Source: Dermabacter vaginalis | GTDB taxonomy: Bacteria > Actinomycetota > Actinomycetes > Actinomycetales > Dermabacteraceae | Length of the DNA: 64,000 bases | Direction of reading: 5' to 3' | Assembly (NCBI RefSeq): GCF_001678905.1 | Contig: NZ_CP012117.1 | Span: 434,001 to 498,000 of the forward strand | Part shown: positions 58,274 to 64,000 of the stretch, piece after piece | How the letters are laid out: every line of letters begins with the position of its first letter | Position numbering within the stretch: position 1 is the stretch's first letter | Notes under the pieces: generated by a model | What the model saw: only the letters and a program-made list of their open reading frames with translations | Told to the model about the DNA's origin: nothing | The model's database searches: none | Position numbers and translations under genes: made by a program

Positions 58274-58720
58274 CTCGGTCTCGATGAGTATCGTCATAGG
58301 ACCATCGTTCGTGAAACTCAGCTGCATGTGCGCGCCGAATTCGCCTTCGTGCACGGTGAGGCCGCGCTCGCGGACCTTGTCGATCACTTGCTGCACGAGC
58401 GGCTCCGCGACGGGCCCGGGAGCAGCTTTGTTCCAACTCGGGCGGCGGCCCTTGCGCACGTCCGCATAAAGCGTGAACTGGGAAATGATCATCACGGGCG
58501 CGTTCTTCTCGAGCGCGGATTTTTCGTCGTCGAGAATGCGCAACTCGCAGATCTTCCGAGCCATGGTTTCCACGGCCGAGTCGCCATCCTCGTGCGTGAT
58601 GCCGAGCAACACCACGAGCCCCTCACCTTCAAACTCGCCGCCCATGCGGGGTGGTGTCGCGGAAGAATCATCGAGGATCTCCACCCTCGCTCCGGTCACC
58701 TTTTGCACGATTGCGCGCAT
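58271..58720 (-). CDS. dtd: D-aminoacyl-tRNA deacylase
   Basis: The 149-residue protein removes D-amino acids (and glycine mischarged on tRNA-Ala) from tRNAs. The family motifs are SQFTLYADVRKGRRPSW and the C-terminal NDGPMTILIETE containing the Gly-Pro proofreading element. The N-terminus MRAIVQKVTGARVEI is standard. AAGGAGTG lies just before the ATG, and the start overlaps the stop of the upstream kinase-like gene by one base (TGATG). Confidence 0.96.
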   Translation of the reverse strand: MRAIVQKVTGARVEILDDSSATPPRMGGEFEGEGLVVLLGITHEDGDSAVETMARKICELRILDDEKSALEKNAPVMIISQFTLYADVRKGRRPSWNKAAPGPVAEPLVQQVIDKVRERGLTVHEGEFGAHMQLSFTNDGPMTILIETE

Positions 58721-60543
58721 CAGCGCACTCCTTCCTGTGGGTCCTCGGGTGCGGGCGTGGCGTTTTTGGGTGCGGGCTCCGCCGTATCGGCACGGTGAGT
58801 ATTGCGCGGGCGAGGTTCCGACGGTTGCGCCGCCGCCATCGATTCCATCATCGTGTGGCGCGCGGGGCGCACACGCGGGTGTCGCCGCATGCCCGGCGCA
58901 TACACGGGAGTGGGAGGCGACATCGAGATTCCGGCACGGCCGAAGTGCTCGTGAGAGTGTTCGTTCGCGCCATCGAGGGCGATCTCCATCTGGTGATCGG
59001 AAAGCTCGGGGATGGGCGGTAGTGGAATCGTGGGATCTTGCTCAAAGTGAGCGGCGCCGTGCGCGAACGACGTGTCGGCGCTCGGGATCGACGGCACCAC
59101 GATGGGGGAGCGCTCGGTAGCCTGTGGAGGCTCGAACTCGCTTACGGATTCTCCCGTGTCGGCCATACCGGAGGCCTGCTGCCCCTCGTGAACCTCAGCA
59201 GCGTCGCGGGGCGAGGTGGCGTCGGAACCGGAAATGAGCCCACCCGGCATGGGCCCCACGTAGTGCGGGCCATATTCGGCGACCTGCACCCACGTTTCGG
59301 CCACGCGCACCATCGCCTCCGTGGCGCGTTCCCAGTCGTTTTCCTGCTGGCGGTGCGGGCCGGTGGCGAGGGAGAGCACCACGCCGGCGGCGCGCAGCGC
59401 GAGCTCCTGCGGGTCCACGCGGCCCGCAAAAACGGGGTACCACGTGCGGATTGCTTCGGCGACGCGCTCGTGGATGTCGAGGGTGAGGCGCCCCTGATTG
59501 GCGTAGTCGCCGAGCACCGAGAGGTGGGCGCACAGGCACGCGAGGTCGTCGGCGCGGCGGCCCGGACCCACACCATCGATGTCGAGCACGCCGACCACGC
59601 GAGAATTGTCCACGAACACTTGCGCCTCGTAGAAATCTCCGTGGACAACCTCGGTGGGTTCGAGTCCAATGCGTCGTTCCACATCGGCGAGGCCGAGTTC
59701 GATGCGGTACACGAGCACGTCGAGGCGGTCCTTGAGCGAGGGGAGGCTCGAAGCGACCACACCCGCGTAAAACTCTGCGGAATCGGTCCACGGCGGTCGC
59801 ACGGGCTGGTTCATGAGGGAAGCGGGCAGGCGATCGAGCATCGCGACCAGATCCTCGGCGTGGCACGCCTGCGCACCGTCGTCGATCACGGCCTTCGCGA
59901 GCACCGTGCCGGGAAGCTCGGCGAGGACAACGAGACCATCGGTCGCGCCGAGCACGGCGGGAACGGGCACGCCCGCATCGAGCAGTGTGTGGTGGAGATT
60001 CACGACGCTCGAGGTCGTGTGCGGCTGAAACACCTTGAGGAACACATTGCGGTCGGCAAGGGCGGCCTTGAGCACGGCGCGGCGACCGGGACGATAGCTC
60101 ACGACTTCCACGGGTACGGGCGTGCCTTCCGCATACCCCGTTGCCACTCCAAGCTGCGCGAGAGTTTCATGGAGAACGTCCGGGTAGCACACCTGCGGGA
60201 GCATCGGCAGCCACGGGTCGTGCGGGTAACGCCACACGCGCACGTTCATGTCGCCGTCGGTCATCACGAGCGACTGCTCGGGGGCGAGCACGTTCTTTTC
60301 TTGCTCGCCGATATGAGCGCTTACGCCGAACAGCTCGTCGCGCGGCTCCGCCTCGGGGCCGTCGATCTCTACCCAGCGCACCTTCGTGCGGAACATGGCT
60401 TTCGTGGAGCGCGAGGGCCGGTGATCGACGTGGTCGAGTGTCCATTCAACGAGTTCGCCACCAGCGTTCGTGACGGCTGCCTCGAGCACACCTCCGGCCT
60501 GGGGCCCCGTGAGAAGCTCGGAACCGTCAAGGGTCTCAGTCAT
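58720..60543 (-). CDS. Phosphotransferase/aminoglycoside-kinase-like protein with disordered C-terminus
   Basis: The 607-residue protein has an unrecognised N-terminal domain (about 1-140) and a kinase-like core (about 145-420) of the APH/maltokinase fold. Visible parts are the catalytic-loop equivalent EVVHGDFYEAQVFVDNSRVVGVLDIDGVGPG, including His-Gly-Asp and the metal-binding Asp. The last ~180 residues are Pro/Ser/Glu-rich and probably disordered. The substrate may be a sugar or other small hydroxyl compound; it is not readable. AACAAT six bases before the ATG resembles the leaderless pattern weakly. It is co-transcribed with dtd. Confidence 0.78.
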   Translation of the reverse strand: MTETLDGSELLTGPQAGGVLEAAVTNAGGELVEWTLDHVDHRPSRSTKAMFRTKVRWVEIDGPEAEPRDELFGVSAHIGEQEKNVLAPEQSLVMTDGDMNVRVWRYPHDPWLPMLPQVCYPDVLHETLAQLGVATGYAEGTPVPVEVVSYRPGRRAVLKAALADRNVFLKVFQPHTTSSVVNLHHTLLDAGVPVPAVLGATDGLVVLAELPGTVLAKAVIDDGAQACHAEDLVAMLDRLPASLMNQPVRPPWTDSAEFYAGVVASSLPSLKDRLDVLVYRIELGLADVERRIGLEPTEVVHGDFYEAQVFVDNSRVVGVLDIDGVGPGRRADDLACLCAHLSVLGDYANQGRLTLDIHERVAEAIRTWYPVFAGRVDPQELALRAAGVVLSLATGPHRQQENDWERATEAMVRVAETWVQVAEYGPHYVGPMPGGLISGSDATSPRDAAEVHEGQQASGMADTGESVSEFEPPQATERSPIVVPSIPSADTSFAHGAAHFEQDPTIPLPPIPELSDHQMEIALDGANEHSHEHFGRAGISMSPPTPVYAPGMRRHPRVRPARHTMMESMAAAQPSEPRPRNTHRADTAEPAPKNATPAPEDPQEGVR

Positions 60544-60618
60544 GCCCCCATTGTTGCAGGTTACGGCGGAGCCCTTCTGAAGGGTGAGGCGTGCAGGGTG
60601 TGTGACACGCGCTCTTTG

Positions 60619-60624
60619 TAGAGT
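60619..60624 (+). promoter_or_regulatory. -10 element of the DUF3151 gene
   Basis: TAGAGT ends six bases before ATG 60631. The intervening GGAGGT is also a good Shine-Dalgarno sequence, so leaderless initiation is not certain. Confidence 0.45.
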
Positions 60625-60630
60625 GGAGGT

Positions 60631-61080
60631 ATGAGCGACAACACGACTTCACGCCCCCGCCCGGAACTTGGAGGTAACCTCCTCGGCCCCGAGCCCACTC
60701 ACCTCCCCGATGAGCTCGACCGCCCCGTACGCGAGCGCGACGGCGACGACCCGAAGAAGGTCGCTGCCGATCACCCCACCTCGCCGCTCGCGTGGGCACT
60801 CCTTGCAGAAGAAGCGAGTGCTGACGGCGATGTGATCGAGGCCTACGCGTTCGCACGAGTCGGCTACCATCGCGGTCTCGATGCACTGCGTCGCGCCGGC
60901 TGGCGAGGCCAGGGCGCGGTTCCCGCCTCGCACGAACCCAACCGCGGCTTCCTCCTGTGCCTCCTCCACCTCGTGCGTGCCGCCGAGGCCATTGGCGAGA
61001 CGGGCGAGGTAGAGCGACTCAAAGACTTCATCGCCGAATCGGACCCGAGCCTGAGTGGTGCCACAACCCTCGCCCCTTAA
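60631..61080 (+). CDS. DUF3151 family protein
   Basis: The 149-residue soluble protein is typical of the actinobacterial DUF3151 family. Visible blocks are LGPEPTHLPDEL, VAADHPTSPLAWALLAEEA and YAFARVGYHRGLDALRRAGWRGQGAVPASHEPNRGFLLCLLHLVRAAEAIGE. The predicted structure is helical and TPR-like. No function is established. It is commonly found beside purA, as here (80 bases upstream). Confidence 0.88.
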   Translation: MSDNTTSRPRPELGGNLLGPEPTHLPDELDRPVRERDGDDPKKVAADHPTSPLAWALLAEEASADGDVIEAYAFARVGYHRGLDALRRAGWRGQGAVPASHEPNRGFLLCLLHLVRAAEAIGETGEVERLKDFIAESDPSLSGATTLAP

Positions 61081-61159
61081 CCTCCGCGCTCGTCCCGCGT
61101 AAAATAGGTCTTTGCTGTTTCGCTACCGCGCGCCAGGATGACGCGCCGAAGGAGATGTC

Positions 61160-62491
61160 ATGCCCGCGATCGTGATCGTTGGAGCCCAGTGGGGCGATGA
61201 AGGAAAGGGAAAGGCAACCGACCTTCTCGGCGACCGCGTCGATTACGTCGTCAAGCCCAACGGTGGCAACAACGCGGGCCACACGGTCGTTGTGCACGGT
61301 GAAAAGTTCGAGCTCAAGCTCCTTCCTGCCGGGATTCTTTCCCCGAACGCCACACCCGTGATCGGCAACGGCGTGGTCGTGAACCTCGATGCGCTCTTTG
61401 AGGAGATCGACGCGCTTGAATCGCGCGGCGTTGACACCTCGCACCTGCGCATCTCCGCGAATGCGCACATCGTCGCCCCCTTCCACCAGACGATGGACCG
61501 CGTCACCGAGCGATTCCTCGGCAAGCGCGCGATTGGCACGACCGGCCGCGGCATCGGCCCCGCCTACATGGACAAAGTAGGCCGCCTCGGTATCCGCGTG
61601 CAGGACCTCTTCGATGAGTCGATCCTTCGCCAAAAGGTTGAGGGCTCGCTTCGCCAAAAGAACGGTGTGCTCGTGAAGCTCTACAACCGTCGGGCCGTGG
61701 AAGTTGAGGAGATCGTGGCGGGCCTTTTGCGCTACGCCGAGCGGATCCGCCCCATGGTCGTGGACACGACCGAGATGCTGAACTCGGCGCTCGACCGAGG
61801 TGAGCTCGTGCTCATGGAGGGCGGCCAAGCGACCTACCTCGACGTGGACCACGGCACGTACCCGTTCGTGACGAGCTCGAACCCCACCGCGGGTGGCGCG
61901 TGCACGGGTTCCGGTATCGGTCCGACGCGCATCGATCGCGCGATCGGCATCGTCAAGGCGTACACGACGCGCGTGGGCGCTGGCCCGTTCCCCACGGAAC
62001 TCTTCGATAAATGGGGCGAATACCTTCAGCAGAAGGGCCACGAAGTGGGCGTCAATACGGGGCGCCCGCGCCGTTGCGGCTGGTACGACGCCCTCATGAT
62101 TCGCCACGCCGTGCGCATCAATGGCTTCACCGATCTCGTGCTCACGAAGCTCGACATTCTCACGGGTCTCGACGAGGTGCCGATCTGCACCGCCTACGAG
62201 ATCGATGGCGAAATCCACCGAGACATGCCCATGACGCAAACCGAGTTCCACCACGCGAAGCCCGTATACGAGACGATGCCCGGGTGGAGCGAGGACATCT
62301 CGAAGGCTCGCACGTTCGAGCAGCTGCCGATCGAGGCACAAAACTACGTGCGCCGGCTCGAGGAGCTCGCAGGGTGTCGCATTTCGGCGATCGGCGTCGG
62401 CCCGGACCGCGATGACACGATCGCGGTGCACTCGCTCATTCCCGGCGAGGCACGCCTCGCGGGGGAGGAGTCCGACGGTGCCTGCGCGTAA
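61160..62491 (+). CDS. purA: Adenylosuccinate synthetase
   Basis: The 443-residue enzyme condenses IMP and aspartate with GTP hydrolysis to adenylosuccinate, the first committed step to AMP. The GTP-binding N-terminus [27 protein letters not shown], the IMP loop [10 protein letters not shown] and the later blocks [13 protein letters not shown] and [25 protein letters not shown] are present. GAAGGAGA precedes the ATG. It overlaps the next gene by 14 bases. Confidence 0.98.
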   Translation: MPAIVIVGAQWGDEGKGKATDLLGDRVDYVVKPNGGNNAGHTVVVHGEKFELKLLPAGILSPNATPVIGNGVVVNLDALFEEIDALESRGVDTSHLRISANAHIVAPFHQTMDRVTERFLGKRAIGTTGRGIGPAYMDKVGRLGIRVQDLFDESILRQKVEGSLRQKNGVLVKLYNRRAVEVEEIVAGLLRYAERIRPMVVDTTEMLNSALDRGELVLMEGGQATYLDVDHGTYPFVTSSNPTAGGACTGSGIGPTRIDRAIGIVKAYTTRVGAGPFPTELFDKWGEYLQQKGHEVGVNTGRPRRCGWYDALMIRHAVRINGFTDLVLTKLDILTGLDEVPICTAYEIDGEIHRDMPMTQTEFHHAKPVYETMPGWSEDISKARTFEQLPIEAQNYVRRLEELAGCRISAIGVGPDRDDTIAVHSLIPGEARLAGEESDGACA

Positions 62492-62903
62492 GGCGATCTC
62501 GATTTCTGACGGCGTGGCCGCGATCCGTGCCTGGTGCGAGAGCCGCGAAAACACGCCGCGGGCAACCCTCGCGCTCGCGGTGCGCTTCACCCTCCAGGTG
62601 CTCGCCGAGGACTACCCCGGCGGTGCCGTTGAAGTGCGAGTACCACCGTTTGGCGCCGTGCAAATCATCCAAGGCACGAGCCACACGCGCGGCACGCCGC
62701 CCGCGGTCGTCGAGATGAATGCCGCGACCTGGATGCGCCTCGCCACCGGCGAACTGACCTGGGCGGAGGGCCGCGCGAAAGGTGGCGGCGTGAGTGCCTC
62801 GGGCGAGCGTAGCGACCTATCCGAAATCCTGCCCGTGCCGATCGCCAGGAGAATCGCCGCTGGAGAAAGCTCCGGGCGCTCCACTACGACCGAGGAGAAC
62901 TAA
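62478..62903 (+). CDS. Sterol-carrier-like (SCP-2-type) small protein
   Basis: The 141-residue protein has a central fold signature [80 protein letters not shown], matching the small actinobacterial sterol-carrier-family proteins often placed after purA. Such folds bind lipids or other hydrophobic ligands; the ligand is unknown. GTG 62478 is chosen because GAGGAG lies seven bases upstream. It overlaps purA, so it is translated from the same mRNA. Confidence 0.78.
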   Translation: MPARKAISISDGVAAIRAWCESRENTPRATLALAVRFTLQVLAEDYPGGAVEVRVPPFGAVQIIQGTSHTRGTPPAVVEMNAATWMRLATGELTWAEGRAKGGGVSASGERSDLSEILPVPIARRIAAGESSGRSTTTEEN

Positions 62904-62906
62904 CAC

Positions 62907-63233
62907 GTGATGAGCGAGAACACGCCCGAAGAGCACGAGAAAAGCGAAGCCGTCTGCGCTCCCCAGGGCTCTGATTCGCCCGAGAGCCCCGAATCGCCTC
63001 AGCCCACCGCTCTTTTCGTGCGCCGCGAGCGCCGCATGAACCTTGGCGGATGGGTTGTTCTTGCCCTCGTGATCGGCGCGGTCTCGGGACTCGTGTGGGG
63101 GATGTTCAGGGGCGTATTCGAATTTGCGCCGCTCGTGATTGCGGCGCTTTACGGCGTACTTTTTGTGGGAGTGGGCCTTGCCCTCGTTGCTGTGATCATC
63201 GATTGGGTGCTCGAGCGCGCTCGCGCGAAATAG
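62907..63233 (+). CDS. Small two-helix membrane protein of unknown function
   Basis: The 108-residue protein has an acidic, Ser/Pro-rich cytoplasmic N-terminus of about 40 residues and two hydrophobic helices (WVVLALVIGAVSGLVWG and FAPLVIAALYGVLFVGVGLALVAVIIDW). It follows the SCP-2-like gene by three bases and could start at GTG 62907 or ATG 62910. I do not recognise the family. Confidence 0.7.
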   Translation: MMSENTPEEHEKSEAVCAPQGSDSPESPESPQPTALFVRRERRMNLGGWVVLALVIGAVSGLVWGMFRGVFEFAPLVIAALYGVLFVGVGLALVAVIIDWVLERARAK

Positions 63234-63244
63234 AGTACCTACCT

Positions 63245-63383
63245 GGATTCCATAGGGGTTGTGGGGGTTTCGGGAGCGGATCAAACCCCCGCAACTTCTA
63301 TGCAATTGGTCGGGCCTGATGGCAGCTTCGTGGCAACTTCGTGGCGAACTCGTGGCAAAACCCCCACAACCCCTCTGCAATTC
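63245..63383. repeat. Three G-rich repeat units in mixed orientation upstream of purF
   Basis: Units lie at 63245-63270 (forward), 63283-63307 (complement, diverged) and 63358-63383 (complement). The first two form an inverted pair 12 bases apart that could fold into a hairpin. They fill most of the gap between the small membrane gene and purF. Confidence 0.78.
63321..63360 (+). repeat. 11-bp phased direct repeats upstream of purF
   Basis: GGCAGCTTCGT, GGCAACTTCGT, GGCGAACTCGT and a partial GGCAAAA follow one another with an 11-base period, about one helical turn. They end roughly 45 bases before the predicted -10, so they could be a regulator-binding array. Confidence 0.6.
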
Positions 63384-63403
63384 ACGTGAGGCGTGAGCCG
63401 TAT

Positions 63404-63409
63404 TAGACT
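63404..63409 (+). promoter_or_regulatory. Leaderless -10 element of purF
   Basis: TAGACT ends six bases before the GTG at 63416. There is no Shine-Dalgarno sequence. Confidence 0.55.
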
Positions 63410-63415
63410 GGGTTG

Positions 63416-64000
63416 GTGCTACCCGCGAACGGACGACTCACTCACGACCTCCTTCCCGACGATCGCCGCCCGCAGGACGAGTGCGGCGTTTTTGGCGTGT
63501 TCGCGCCAGGGGAAGACGTTGCCACACTCACCTATTTCGGGCTGTACGCGCTTCAACACCGCGGGCAAGAATCCGCGGGCATCGCGACCTCGAACGGCGA
63601 GCAAATCCTCGTATACAAGGACATGGGCCTCGTGTCCCAAGTGTTCGACGAAGGCAACCTCAAAACCCTCCAGGGACACATGGCCGTGGGCCACACGCGC
63701 TACTCGACGACCGGCGCGAGCCACTGGGTGAACGCTCAGCCAACGCTTGGCCCGCGCCCCGACGGTACGATCGCCCTCGCCCATAACGGCAACCTCGTGA
63801 ATACACTCGAGCTGCTCGAACTTCTCCATGAACGCCACGGCGACTCGAAGATTGGCGAACTCAAACAGGGCAACACGACCGACACGGCGATCGTGACGGC
63901 GCTGCTCAACCACGAAGGCAGCCTCGAGGACAACATCAAAGACCTCATGGGCCGCATCCGCGGCGCCTACTGCTTCGTGCTCATGAACGAAAAAACCCTG
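63416..64000 (+). CDS. purF: Amidophosphoribosyltransferase, N-terminal part (runs off the window)
   Basis: The first 195 codons are present. The protein starts with a ~22-residue propeptide, then the Ntn-hydrolase glutaminase domain. The catalytic Cys23 (DECGVFGVF) would become the N-terminus after processing, and LYALQHRGQESAGIA, GHMAVGHTRYSTTGAS and LAHNGNLVN follow. PurF makes phosphoribosylamine from PRPP and glutamine, the first step of purine synthesis. The phosphoribosyltransferase half lies beyond the window. GTG 63416 has TAGACT six bases upstream. Confidence 0.93.
   Translation, partial: MLPANGRLTHDLLPDDRRPQDECGVFGVFAPGEDVATLTYFGLYALQHRGQESAGIATSNGEQILVYKDMGLVSQVFDEGNLKTLQGHMAVGHTRYSTTGASHWVNAQPTLGPRPDGTIALAHNGNLVNTLELLELLHERHGDSKIGELKQGNTTDTAIVTALLNHEGSLEDNIKDLMGRIRGAYCFVLMNEKTL

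Overview
This window comes from a high-GC actinobacterium, probably a Dermabacter-like member of the Micrococcales. The evidence is a CIRCE-controlled groESL operon, three actinobacterial IMP-dehydrogenase-family or GMP-synthase genes close together, DUF3151 and DUF3817 proteins, SURF1, LPRTG-anchored surface proteins, and heavy use of leaderless starts. Two degradative amino-acid decarboxylases plus a PotE antiporter fit the ornithine and lysine decarboxylase phenotype reported for Dermabacter. The genus assignment is inference.

Layout. 1-6.3 kb: groES-groEL behind a double CIRCE promoter, a PH-like membrane protein, an RluA-type pseudouridine synthase, a small membrane protein and guaB. 6.5-18.2 kb: a 1125-residue ABC transporter fusion with a huge ectodomain, a DnaQ-type exonuclease, guaB3, the pta-ackA acetate operon, SURF1, DUF3817 and guaA. 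18.2-19.6 kb: an IS3-family (IS150-type) element that split the guaA terminator hairpin, with a 3-bp target duplication. 19.7-31.5 kb: a GNAT protein, a drug-efflux MFS protein, a speF-potE ornithine decarboxylase/antiporter operon preceded by an 18-codon overlapping leader ORF, tRNA-Lys(CTT), lysS and a second decarboxylase. 32-37.6 kb: an amylosucrase-like GH13 enzyme and the anaerobic ribonucleotide reductase operon nrdDG with tandem NrdR-like boxes. 37.8-57.2 kb: a cell-surface region with three LPRTG proteins (a 2060-aa Rib/G5 adhesin, a 5'-nucleotidase, and an 1818-aa protein with TSP3-like calcium repeats), interrupted by a vapBC-type toxin-antitoxin pair, an MFS/TetR pair and a HerA-like ATPase. 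57.5-64 kb: gpmA, dtd, a kinase-like protein, DUF3151, purA, two small genes and the start of purF.

Themes. Purine metabolism is scattered through the window (guaB, guaB3, guaA, purA, purF). Facultative anaerobic life is suggested by nrdDG, pta-ackA and the acid-consuming decarboxylases. The surface genes point to a commensal that attaches through cell-wall-anchored repeat proteins. No CRISPR array, prophage or recognised defence island is visible. The least expected signals are non-genic: a recurring TANNNT-N6/7-start architecture, in three cases using the previous gene's stop codon as part of the -10; an over-represented 12-15 bp word (GCAACCGTCGGA); two families of intergenic repeats; and the short leader ORF overlapping speF.
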